Below, one piece after another: positions 50,271-58,440 of a stretch of DNA of 64,000 nucleotides. The translations under genes and the position numbers were made by a program. Position 1 is the first letter of the stretch; each line of letters starts with the position of its first letter. A model generated the notes under the pieces. The model searched no databases. It worked only from the letters and a program-made list of their open reading frames with translations, and was not told where the DNA came from. The stretch is from Antarcticirhabdus aurantiaca (GTDB lineage: Bacteria; Pseudomonadota; Alphaproteobacteria; Rhizobiales; Rhizobiaceae). The stretch is from positions 124,001 to 188,000 of the forward strand of contig NZ_VTOM01000009.1 of assembly GCF_009765365.1 (NCBI RefSeq), written 5' to 3'.

Positions 50271-51235
50271 GCGACGGCCGGCGACACGGCATGCGCCTCG
50301 GCATCGAGGCTCGGGAGCCGCGCCTCGATGGCCGCGCGCCGCCCTTCCAAGAAGGACGGCAGCTTCAGCGTCGCGCCGAGGGCGTCGCTCGGCTCGTCCA
50401 CGGCGAAGCCCGGCTCGTCCGTGGCGATCTCGAACAGAACGCCGCCGGGCTCGCGGAAGTAGACGGACCGGAAGTAGTTCCGGTCGCGCTGCTCCGTCGC
50501 CTGCAGCCCGTGGTCGGCGGCGAGCTTCGCCACCATGGCTTCCTGCTCGGCGTCGTCGGCCGCGCGAAAGGCTATGTGGTGGACGGTGCCGGCCCCGGGC
50601 CGTCCCCGCAGGAAGTCGCCGACCGCGCGGATGTCGATCGCCGTGCCGAGCCCGCCGCCCGCAACGCCGTAGCGCGTCGTCGTGCCCTCGGTCTCGAGCT
50701 TCGTCATGCCGAAGACGTCGGTGAGGACGTCAGCCGTCGCCGCGCCGTCCTTCAGGAGAAGGCTCGCGGAGTGGATGCCGCGAATGGCGTGATCGGCGTC
50801 GATCTCGCCGCTCGTCCAGACCGCGTCGCTGCCGACATCGTGCTTGGCGGCGACGAGCGCGAGGCGCATGCCGTCCGGGTCGCGGAAGGGCAGCACCGTC
50901 TCGCCGAAGCGGCGGACGATGGAGTCCTGCTGGACGCCGGCGGTCAGAAGGCGGTGCGACCAGAAGCCGAGCGCCTGCTCCGGCACGGCGAGCACCGTCT
51001 CCTGCAGCTCGCCGATGCCCATGCGGCCGAGCGCGGCGTGGGCATAAGGGAAGAAGGTCAGGATCGTCCCCGGCCGGCCGGCCGCGTCGCCGTAGTAGAG
51101 GTGGTGCGTGGTCGGATCGTCGAAGTTGACCGTCGTCTTCACGCGGCGCAGGCCGAGGATACGGGTGTAGAAGTCGTCCGTCCGGTGGTCCGGGCCGGAG
51201 ATCGCCGTGATGTGGTGAATGCCGTTCGTCCGCAT
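50267..51235 (-). CDS. Ring-cleaving dioxygenase/glyoxalase (MhqO-like)
   Basis: 322 residues with two glyoxalase-fold halves: NGIHHITAISGPDHRTDDFY at the start, and GTVHHIAFRAADDAEQE with RDRNYFRSVYFREPGG and VLFEIATDEPGF in the second half, which provide the metal-binding His, His and Glu. Members cleave or detoxify aromatic rings and quinones. The start at 51235 has GGAGG 7 bases upstream; ATG 51247 does not. It is coupled to the esterase downstream. Confidence 0.87.
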   Translation of the reverse strand: MRTNGIHHITAISGPDHRTDDFYTRILGLRRVKTTVNFDDPTTHHLYYGDAAGRPGTILTFFPYAHAALGRMGIGELQETVLAVPEQALGFWSHRLLTAGVQQDSIVRRFGETVLPFRDPDGMRLALVAAKHDVGSDAVWTSGEIDADHAIRGIHSASLLLKDGAATADVLTDVFGMTKLETEGTTTRYGVAGGGLGTAIDIRAVGDFLRGRPGAGTVHHIAFRAADDAEQEAMVAKLAADHGLQATEQRDRNYFRSVYFREPGGVLFEIATDEPGFAVDEPSDALGATLKLPSFLEGRRAAIEARLPSLDAEAHAVSPAVA

Positions 51236-51339
51236 GAGAGCCTCCATGAGCTTCGTCGAGGCAGAAGGTAGGCGAGCGACTTCGGTCGCGAAAGGTGAAC
51301 AGTAGCTTGACGCGGTGAACAGTCCGGCGACCGTTTCGC

Positions 51340-52365
51340 TCAGAGCACGACGCGGGCGTGCCGCTCGGCCGCCTGCCGCACGGCGTCGAGGAAGCGGACG
51401 GTCTCGGCGGCGGACGCGGCGGTGACCGGCGGCTCGCCGCCGTCGCGGATCGCCCGGACGATCCCCTCGTAGAACGTCGTCCAGCGGCCGGCTTCGGAAG
51501 GGATTTCCTCGCGTGCGCCCTCGCCGCTCACCAGGATGCCGCGGTTCTCGGCGGCCTCCTCGCCGAAGCCGGGCTCGGTCGGCCGGCCGCCGGCGCGCAG
51601 GGCCGCCTCCTGCGGATCGATGCCGCGCTTGAGGAAGGAGCCCGCCGTTCCGTCGATCCGGTAGCGCCAGCCGCCGTCCGCGACGACGGAGGCGGCGCCG
51701 AGCGAAAGGCGCAGCGGCCCCTTCCCCGCCCGGATTTCGAAGCCGTCGTCGACCGCCCCGCCCTCGCGCTGGACGAAGACGTCGGCTTCCACCCAGTCGG
51801 GCATGCCGAAGAGTTGGATCGCCTGATCGGCGAGGTGCGGCCCGAGATCGTAGAGGAGGCCCGCCCCCGGCAGCGCCTCCTCGCGCCAGCGCTGCTGGAC
51901 GCTGGGCCGGAAGCGGTCCCAGCGGGCGGCGTAGTTGAAGACGCGGCCGAGACGGTTCTCGCCGAGGAGACGGCGGATGGTCAGGAAGTCCGCGTCCCAG
52001 CGGCGGTTGTGGTAGACGGACAGGACGAGACCGCGCGCTTCGGCGAGGCTCTTCAACTCGGCCGCCTCGTCATGGGTCAGCACGAAGGGCTTGTCGACGA
52101 CGACGTGGCGCCCGGCCTGGAGGGCGCGGCGGGCCTGCTCGTAATGCAGGTGATTGGGCGTCGCGAGCACCACGAGGTCGATGCCGGGCAGCGCCAGCGC
52201 CTCCTCCAGGGAGGCGCAGACAGCGGCGCTCGGCCGCTCGGCGCGGATCTCCTCGGTGCGCGACGATACGACGGCTCCGATCTCGATCCCCGCCGCTTCC
52301 ATCACGGGCGCATGCAGCAGGCGTCCGGCAAGGCCATATCCGACGAGGGCGGCGGTGATGGGCAT
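51340..52365 (-). CDS. Gfo/Idh/MocA family oxidoreductase (YdgJ/IolW-like)
   Basis: 341-residue NAD(P)-dependent dehydrogenase: Rossmann start AALVGYGLAGRLLHAPVMEA, LVVLATPNHLHYEQARRALQ, VVVDKPFVLTHDEAAEL and VYHNRRWDADFLTIRRLL. This pattern (DKPF, NRRWD) is typical of YdgJ and scyllo-inositol dehydrogenase IolW. The true substrate is unknown. It is monocistronic. Confidence 0.85.
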   Translation of the reverse strand: MPITAALVGYGLAGRLLHAPVMEAAGIEIGAVVSSRTEEIRAERPSAAVCASLEEALALPGIDLVVLATPNHLHYEQARRALQAGRHVVVDKPFVLTHDEAAELKSLAEARGLVLSVYHNRRWDADFLTIRRLLGENRLGRVFNYAARWDRFRPSVQQRWREEALPGAGLLYDLGPHLADQAIQLFGMPDWVEADVFVQREGGAVDDGFEIRAGKGPLRLSLGAASVVADGGWRYRIDGTAGSFLKRGIDPQEAALRAGGRPTEPGFGEEAAENRGILVSGEGAREEIPSEAGRWTTFYEGIVRAIRDGGEPPVTAASAAETVRFLDAVRQAAERHARVVL

Positions 52366-52453
52366 GGGGTGATCTCCAGAAGCGTCGGATTATCGAAGCG
52401 CACGTCTCGTCATGACCGGACAGGTCCGGAACGGCAACGAAGAAGAGGCGCGT

Positions 52454-52604
52454 CCCCTCGCCCGCTTGCGGGAGAGGGTGGACCGCGAAGCGGGCCGGGT
52501 GAGGGTGTCGGCCGCGCGAGCGGCCAGGCAAAAACCAGCGTCGCGGCCGTCACGAACCACCCTCATCCGCCTGCCGGCACCTTCCCCCGCCAGCGGGAGA
52601 AGGG
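52454..52604. repeat. Pair of inverted intergenic palindromic repeats
   Basis: The 267-bp gap 52366-52632 holds two copies of a short repeat in opposite orientation: 52454-52506 (CCCTCGCCCGCTTGCGGGAG, then GGGTGAGGG) and, reversed, 52557-52604 (CCACCCTCATCCGCCTGCCG, then CAGCGGGAGAAGG). Each copy contains its own palindrome, and the two can pair with each other. The consensus, CCCTCTCCCGCAAGCGGGAG-like, is a common dispersed intergenic repeat in alphaproteobacteria. Confidence 0.7.
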
Positions 52605-52632
52605 AGCAGCGTCGGCGCCAGTTCTTCGCCCT

Positions 52633-55600
52633 TCAATGGAAGTCGCGCGACTTCGGGATGATGCGCTGGTTGCGGGGGTGGTTGGTGCCGCGGGGAACCT
52701 GGGGACGCAGGACCTCGTCGGCGCGGGTGAGCTGGAAGTTCGGGCGGTCCTCCTCGGAGAGGTGGGCGAGATCGGGCGTGCGGTCGATCAGGCGGGCGGC
52801 CACGACGTGGACGACGCCTTCCGCGCTGCGCTGGACGCGGCCGCGCACCTCGATGAAGCGCGAGCCGATGACCTCGCGGCGGAACTGCGAGAACAGCGTC
52901 GACCAGATGACGATGTTGGCGATGCCGGTCTCGTCCTCGATCGTCATGAAGACGACCTTGCCGTTGCCCGGCCGCTGGCGGACGAGAACGACGCCGGCGA
53001 GGCGCACGAAGGCGCCGCCGCGCCGGCTCGTCGCGGCCTGGCAGGACATCACGCCTTCGCGGCTCAGCCGCTCGCGCAGGAAGGCGAGCGGATGGCCCTT
53101 CAAGGACAGGCGCGTCACCTTGTAGTCGGTGACGACGTGCTCGGCGGGGCTCAGGGCGGGCAGCGCCGTGTCCGGCTCGGCGCCGAGCTCGGGCGCGCGG
53201 GCCGCGGCGAAGAGCGGCAGCTCCTCGGCCGAGACGAGGCGGCGCACCTGCCAGAGCGCCTCGCGCCGGTCGAGCCCCATGGAGCGGAAGGCGTCGGCGT
53301 CGGCGAGCTTCTCCATGGCCTGACGCGGCAGGCCGGCGCGGCGCATCAGGTCCTCGACGCTGGGATGGGCGCCGTTCTTGGCGGCGAGGATCCGCCTCGC
53401 CCAGTCCTCCCGGAACCCGTCGATCAGCCGGAAGCCGAGGCGGAGCGCAAGGGACGTGTCCTCCTCCTCCTCCAGGGTGCAGTCCCACTCGCTGGCGCCG
53501 ACATCGATCGGCTTCACCAGGACGCCATGCTCGCGCACGTCGCGCACGAGCTGGGCGGGCGCATAGAAGCCCATGGGCTGCGAGTTGAGAAGCGCGCAGG
53601 TGAAGGCGGCGGGATGGTGGCACTTGATCCAGGCCGAGACGCAGACGAGGTGGGCGAAGCTCGCGGCGTGGCTTTCCGGGAAGCCGTAGGTGCCGAAGCC
53701 TTTGATCTGGTCGAAGCAGCGCTGGGCGAACTCCCGATCGTAGCCGCGCGCCACCATGCGCTCCACCATCTTCTCCTCGAAACTGCCGATGATGCCGAGG
53801 TGGCGGAAGGTCGCCATGGCCCGGCGCAACCCGTTGGCCTCGACGTCGGAGAACTTCGCCGCCACCATGGCGAGGCGCATGGCCTGCTCCTGGAAGAGCG
53901 GCACGCCGAGCGTTTCCTTCAGCACCTGCTCCAGCTCGTCGGGCGGGCCGTGCTCCGGCGACGGCGACGGGTAGACCACCGCCTCCACGCCGTCGCGGCG
54001 GCGCAGATAGGGATGAACCATGTCGCCTTGGATCGGTCCGGGGCGCACGATCGCGACCTGGACGACGATGTCGTAGAAGCGCCGCGGCTTCAGGCGCGGC
54101 AGCATGTTGATCTGCGCCCGGCTCTCCACCTGAAACAGGCCGATGGAATCGCCCCGGCAGAGCATCTCGTAGACTTGTCCGTCGTCGCGCGGGACGGTGT
54201 CGAGCGACAAGGGACCGGTGAGTCCATGCCCCGTCGCCCGCCCGTGATGGCGCAGCAGCTCGAAGCCTTTGCGGATCGCCGTCAGCATGCCGAGCGCGAG
54301 GATGTCGACCTTGAGAAGCTCCAGCTCGTCGATGTCGTCCTTGTTCCACTCGATGAAGGTGCGGTCCTCCATGGCGGCGTGGGCGATGGGCACGACCTCG
54401 TCCAGCCGGTCGTTGGTGAGGACGAAGCCGCCGACGTGCTGTGAGAGGTGCCGGGGAAAGCCGATGATCTGGCGCGACAGGTCGACGGCGCGGGCGATGA
54501 TCGGGTCGGCCGGGTCGAAGCCGGCCTGTAGGATGCGCTCGTCCGGCAGGCCGGTCTCCCAGCTGCCCCAGACGGTCGCGGCAAGTCGGGCGGTGACGTC
54601 CTCCGTCAGACCCAGCGCCTTGCCGACGTCGCGCACGGCGCTCTTCGGGCGATAGGTGATGACGGTCGCGGCGATGCCGGCGCGGTGGCGGCCGTAGCGC
54701 TCGTAGATGTGCTGGATGACCTCCTCGCGCCGCTCGTGCTCGAAGTCGACGTCGATGTCCGGCGGCTCGCGCCGCTCCTCGGACACGAAGCGGGCGAAGA
54801 GGACGTCGATCTCTTCCGGGTCGACGTTGGTGATGCCGAGAAGGAAGCAGACGACGGAGTTCGCAGCCGAACCGCGTCCCTGGCACAGGATGCCCTGCGA
54901 CTCGGCGAAGCGCACGATGTCGTGGATGGTGAGGAAGTAGCGGGCGTAGCGGAGCTTCTCGATGAGCCGCAGCTCGCCGGCCAGCGGCTTCGACACCTTC
55001 TCCGGCACGCCGTCGGGATAGCGGAGGGCGATGCGGCCCCGCACGAGGTCTTCGAGGTGGCTCTGCGGCGTTTTGCCCGGCGGCACGGGCTCGTCGGGAT
55101 AGTTGTACTTCAGCTGGCCCAGCTCGAAGTCGACGCGGTCGAGGAGGTGCTGCGTCTCCTCCAGCGCCTGCGGTGCGTCGCGGAAGAGCCGGGCCATCTC
55201 GGCCGCGGGCTTGAGGTGGCGCTCGGCGTTCGCTTCCAGCCGGCGGCCGGCGGTTTCCACGGTCAGGCCGAGGCGCACGCAGGTGACGACGTCCTGGAGC
55301 GGGCGGCGGTCGGGGTGGTGATAGAGGACGTCGTTGGTGGCGAGAAGCGGCACGCGGGCGCGCGCCGCGATCTCGGCCGAGTGGGCGAGCATGCGCCGGT
55401 CGCGGCCGCGATAGCGCATCGCGGCGCCGAGCCAGACGGCGCCGGGCGCGACCTCGCGCAGGCGCGGCAGCAGGTCCGGCATGGCGCCGAGCTGCGCCTC
55501 GCCGGGCATGGCGACGAGGAGGAGATCGCCGGCGCGGGCGAGGAGATCGTCGAGGCCGAGGCGGCAGTCGCCCTTCTCCGCCCGCAGGTTGCCGGCGGTC

Positions 55601-55932
55601 AGGATGCGGCAAAGGTCGCCCCAGCCTTTCCGGTCGACGGGATAAGCAATGATGTCGGGCGTGCCGTCGGCGAAGACGAGGCGGGCGCCGCAGACGTAGC
55701 GGAAGCGCTCCGCGGCGGCGCGGACCTCGGCCGGTTGAGTTTCGTCCTCAATCACGGTGCGCAGTGCCGAGCGGGCGCGCACAACGCCCGAGACGGTGTT
55801 GCGGTCGGCGAGGCCGAGGCCGGCATGTCCCAGCGCCAGCGCCTGCAGAACGACCTCGCCCGGCTGCGAGGCGCCGCGCAGGAAAGAAAAGCTCGAAGCC
55901 GCCGCCAGCTCGGCAAAGGCCGGCCCGCTCAC
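52633..55932 (-). CDS. dnaE2: Error-prone DNA polymerase III alpha subunit DnaE2
   Basis: 1099-residue family C polymerase used for translesion synthesis with ImuA and ImuB. The PHP domain begins FAELAAASSFSFLRGASQPGE, the palm has PPDIDVDFEHERREEVIQHI with catalytic aspartates, and FYDIVVQVAIVRPGPIQGD is followed by the beta-binding and OB-fold region (FVRLAGVVLVRQRPGNGKVV). It overlaps the imuB stop by 4 bases (ATGA), so it is the last gene of the imuA-imuB-dnaE2 operon. Confidence 0.96.
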   Translation of the reverse strand: MSGPAFAELAAASSFSFLRGASQPGEVVLQALALGHAGLGLADRNTVSGVVRARSALRTVIEDETQPAEVRAAAERFRYVCGARLVFADGTPDIIAYPVDRKGWGDLCRILTAGNLRAEKGDCRLGLDDLLARAGDLLLVAMPGEAQLGAMPDLLPRLREVAPGAVWLGAAMRYRGRDRRMLAHSAEIAARARVPLLATNDVLYHHPDRRPLQDVVTCVRLGLTVETAGRRLEANAERHLKPAAEMARLFRDAPQALEETQHLLDRVDFELGQLKYNYPDEPVPPGKTPQSHLEDLVRGRIALRYPDGVPEKVSKPLAGELRLIEKLRYARYFLTIHDIVRFAESQGILCQGRGSAANSVVCFLLGITNVDPEEIDVLFARFVSEERREPPDIDVDFEHERREEVIQHIYERYGRHRAGIAATVITYRPKSAVRDVGKALGLTEDVTARLAATVWGSWETGLPDERILQAGFDPADPIIARAVDLSRQIIGFPRHLSQHVGGFVLTNDRLDEVVPIAHAAMEDRTFIEWNKDDIDELELLKVDILALGMLTAIRKGFELLRHHGRATGHGLTGPLSLDTVPRDDGQVYEMLCRGDSIGLFQVESRAQINMLPRLKPRRFYDIVVQVAIVRPGPIQGDMVHPYLRRRDGVEAVVYPSPSPEHGPPDELEQVLKETLGVPLFQEQAMRLAMVAAKFSDVEANGLRRAMATFRHLGIIGSFEEKMVERMVARGYDREFAQRCFDQIKGFGTYGFPESHAASFAHLVCVSAWIKCHHPAAFTCALLNSQPMGFYAPAQLVRDVREHGVLVKPIDVGASEWDCTLEEEEDTSLALRLGFRLIDGFREDWARRILAAKNGAHPSVEDLMRRAGLPRQAMEKLADADAFRSMGLDRREALWQVRRLVSAEELPLFAAARAPELGAEPDTALPALSPAEHVVTDYKVTRLSLKGHPLAFLRERLSREGVMSCQAATSRRGGAFVRLAGVVLVRQRPGNGKVVFMTIEDETGIANIVIWSTLFSQFRREVIGSRFIEVRGRVQRSAEGVVHVVAARLIDRTPDLAHLSEEDRPNFQLTRADEVLRPQVPRGTNHPRNQRIIPKSRDFH

Positions 55933-57539
55933 GCGAAGAGGCCGTGCAGGAACCAGCGCGGCCCGGTCGTCTCGACGCCGTAGAGCCCAGCGCGGAACAC
56001 CCAGAAGCGCCGCCCGTCCGTGTCCTCGACGCGGAAGTAGTCACGGGTCGGAACGGCGCCGCCCTCGCCCCGCCACCACTCGGCCGAGATGCGCTCCGGG
56101 CCCTCGGCATGGGCGACCTCGTGGAGGACGCGCCGCCAGCGGAAGCGCTTTGGAGCGCCGTCCGGAACCTCGGCGACGACGTCGAGCGGCTGGGGCGGGT
56201 CGAAGAGGCGCAAGGGGCGCTCGGGCGGCTCGCCCCGCGGCTCGTAAGGGACCGGCGCGAGAACCCAGGCGCTGGCCTCGCCGCCCTCCCCGATCTCGCG
56301 CAGGAGCGGCACCAGCCGCTCGGCCCGCTCAGGGATGTGCGTGTCGAGGGCGTCGAAGCGCACGGCCGCGTCCTCGCCGAAGCGCGACCCGAGGCGGTCG
56401 GCGAGGCCGGACACGGCCGACTCCTGCCGCCGTGCGCCAAAACTGTCCTGGCGGGCCGCCATCGGCTCGGCGAGGAGCACGGCGAGGCGGATCGCGTCGA
56501 AGCCGAAGCCGGGATCGAGCGGATCGGCAGCCGAATCGATCCGCCGGAACAGGAGGCGCGCGAGGCCCTCCGGCTCGCGCAGCGGCGCGGCGGTGGCGAC
56601 TGCGATGCGGCGCACCGCCCCGTCGGTGCGGAAGAAGCTCGCCTCGAAGCGCCGGCCGCCCTTGGCCTGCCGTTCCAGCCGACCGCAAAGGTCCTGCGCC
56701 AGCCGCTCGAGCGCTGCGGCGCAGTCCTCGACCCGGCCGATCGGCTCGGCGAAGCGGCGCTCGGCGGAAAAGACCGGCACCGGGCGGCGCGGCACGATCG
56801 GCTTCTCCGTCCGGCCGAGCACCCGGTCGAGCCGGTCGATCAGCCCTTGGCCGAAGCGCGCGGCGAGCGGGGCGCGGGGGCGCTCGGCGACGTCGCCGAC
56901 GGTGCGAAGGCCGAGCCGCGCCAGCGCCACCGTTTCCGCGTGTTCCAGCCCGAGCGCCGCCGCCGGCAGCGGGCCGACGGCCGCCGGCTCGCCGCCGGAA
57001 AGCACGATCGCGCCGGGCAAGCCGCCGAAGCGGGCGAGCGCGCGGGCGGCGTCCGGCGTGCCGGCCACCGCCGCGACGCAGGCGACGCCGACGCGGGCGA
57101 GCCGCGCCTCCACGTCGCGCTTCATCGCCGCTTCGCCGCCGAAGAGGTGAGCGGCGCCGGCGATGTCGAGGATCAGCCCGTCCGCGCCGTCGAGGGCGAC
57201 GAGCGGCGTGTAGCGGTCGCAGGCGTCGGCGAGGCGCGCCAGGAAGGCGGCGTCCGCGGCCGGGTCGTGGTCGGCGACCGCCAAGTCCGGCACGCGGGCC
57301 CGCGCGTCGGCGAGGCCGAGGCCCGGCAGGAGGCCGAGGCGCCGGGCCGCCGCATCGCCCGCGACGAGCCGCATCGCGCCCTTGACGCGGGCCGCGACGA
57401 CGAGCGGCCTCTTCGCCTCAGCCGGCGCGGCGCAGGGCGTGCCGGCCCGGTTCGGCTCCACCCGCGCCAAGCGATCGGTGGGGAGAAACGGCAGCCACAG
57501 GCACAGGAATCGACGGGTCCCGGAAGGTTCGTGCGTCAC
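55929..57539 (-). CDS. imuB: ImuB, catalytically inactive Y-family polymerase-like protein
   Basis: 536-residue Y-family-like protein that connects DnaE2 to the sliding clamp and has no polymerase activity of its own. It begins RRFLCLWLPFLPTDRLARVE after a GTG start; DGADGLILDIAGAAHLFGGE is the little-finger/palm region. The acidic residues of active Y polymerases are not at the usual N-terminal place (FLCLWLPFLPTD instead of the D-x-D/F-F). The start overlaps the imuA end by 122 bases, a long overlap. Confidence 0.88.
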   Translation of the reverse strand: MTHEPSGTRRFLCLWLPFLPTDRLARVEPNRAGTPCAAPAEAKRPLVVAARVKGAMRLVAGDAAARRLGLLPGLGLADARARVPDLAVADHDPAADAAFLARLADACDRYTPLVALDGADGLILDIAGAAHLFGGEAAMKRDVEARLARVGVACVAAVAGTPDAARALARFGGLPGAIVLSGGEPAAVGPLPAAALGLEHAETVALARLGLRTVGDVAERPRAPLAARFGQGLIDRLDRVLGRTEKPIVPRRPVPVFSAERRFAEPIGRVEDCAAALERLAQDLCGRLERQAKGGRRFEASFFRTDGAVRRIAVATAAPLREPEGLARLLFRRIDSAADPLDPGFGFDAIRLAVLLAEPMAARQDSFGARRQESAVSGLADRLGSRFGEDAAVRFDALDTHIPERAERLVPLLREIGEGGEASAWVLAPVPYEPRGEPPERPLRLFDPPQPLDVVAEVPDGAPKRFRWRRVLHEVAHAEGPERISAEWWRGEGGAVPTRDYFRVEDTDGRRFWVFRAGLYGVETTGPRWFLHGLFA

Positions 57540-58323
57540 GGCTCCACTCCACGCGCCATGTCTGCTGCGGCAGGCCAGCGCGATGCCGCAGGAGTTCGAT
57601 CTCGAAGACGGGATGGCCGGGCGCGCCGGCCGCGAGCGGCGTCGAGACCCCGGCCCGCACGCGCCAGCGCGCATGCGCCGCGCTCGGCGCCCCATCCGGC
57701 GCCCCGACGCGCAGGAGGAAGGCCGCCGCGCCCGAGCGCCGCGCCGCCACTGCCAGGCGGCGCGTGGCGTCGAGGTCGAGAGCGCGGGGGTCGCCCCAGA
57801 TCTCGATCGCGACGGCGCCGATGCCCGGCGAGCGCAGCGCCTCCAGCCCTGCCTGAAGGCTGCCGAGCCCGTCCCGCGTGCGGGCGAGAAGCAGCTCGCC
57901 GGGATCGGCCCCGAGCGCCAGGAGCCCCGCCCCGTGCATCTCGCCGAACTCGGCCGCCGTCATCGACTGGCGCACGATCGCCGCCCGCCGCGTGCCGGTC
58001 CCCGCCATCGCCCGCAGCATCAGCGCGATCGTGAAGCCGCCCGCGGCCGGGCCGTCGTTCTGCGATGCGGCGCGGATCTCGTGCAGCGCGCCGACCGGCA
58101 TCGGCCCGACCCGCGCGTCGATCGAGGCCATGCCGAAGCTGAAGCTCCCCTCGCCGCCGTCCGAGGTTTCGGAACGCGAGCGCTCCCACGCGTCGCGAAA
58201 GCCGTGCGCGTCGAGGCGCGGCCGCGGCGCTGCGGCAAGGCCCGCACCGCGGCCGGCTTCGATCGCGGCAAGGCTTCGCCGCAGATCGGCAAGGACGTCA
58301 CCCAAGGCCGAATCTCCGTTCAT
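57418..58323 (-). CDS. imuA: ImuA, SOS mutagenesis cofactor (SulA/RecA-like)
   Basis: 301 residues from ATG 58323. RecA-like accessory protein of the mutasome: VGALHEIRAASQNDGPAAGG, FTIALMLRAMAGTGTRRAAI, GLLALGADPGELLLARTRDG and the C-terminal EWSRDARTFRDPS. Walker A is degenerate. The ATG lies inside the LexA box, so a leaderless message or the TTG at 58305, which has GGAGA 6-9 bases upstream, is possible. The N-terminus is followed by ImuA-like RRSLAAIEAGRG. First gene of the operon. Confidence 0.82.
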   Translation of the reverse strand: MNGDSALGDVLADLRRSLAAIEAGRGAGLAAAPRPRLDAHGFRDAWERSRSETSDGGEGSFSFGMASIDARVGPMPVGALHEIRAASQNDGPAAGGFTIALMLRAMAGTGTRRAAIVRQSMTAAEFGEMHGAGLLALGADPGELLLARTRDGLGSLQAGLEALRSPGIGAVAIEIWGDPRALDLDATRRLAVAARRSGAAAFLLRVGAPDGAPSAAHARWRVRAGVSTPLAAGAPGHPVFEIELLRHRAGLPQQTWRVEWSRDARTFRDPSIPVPVAAVSPHRSLGAGGAEPGRHALRRAG

Positions 58324-58332
58324 GATATGTTC
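58318..58332. promoter_or_regulatory. LexA (SOS) box of the imuAB-dnaE2 operon
   Basis: GTTC-ATGATAT-GTTC matches the alphaproteobacterial SOS box GTTC-N7-GTTC exactly. It lies at the head of the imuA operon and overlaps its first ATG. It predicts LexA repression and DNA-damage induction of the three mutagenesis genes. Confidence 0.88.
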
Positions 58333-58440
58333 CAGAAGGACTCCCGCATGGCTGGGAGTCAACGGGCTTATTTTCCTAAGACAGACGAACTAGACGAAGG
58401 CCGGCGCCGATCCAGAGGAATTCGGTCTTATCCCCGCTGT

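Noticed and set aside
51358-54444. Plus-strand open frame of 1028 codons opposite the oxidoreductase and dnaE2
   Set aside because: Antisense shadow; both minus-strand genes have full family motifs and the frame crosses the repeat region between them.
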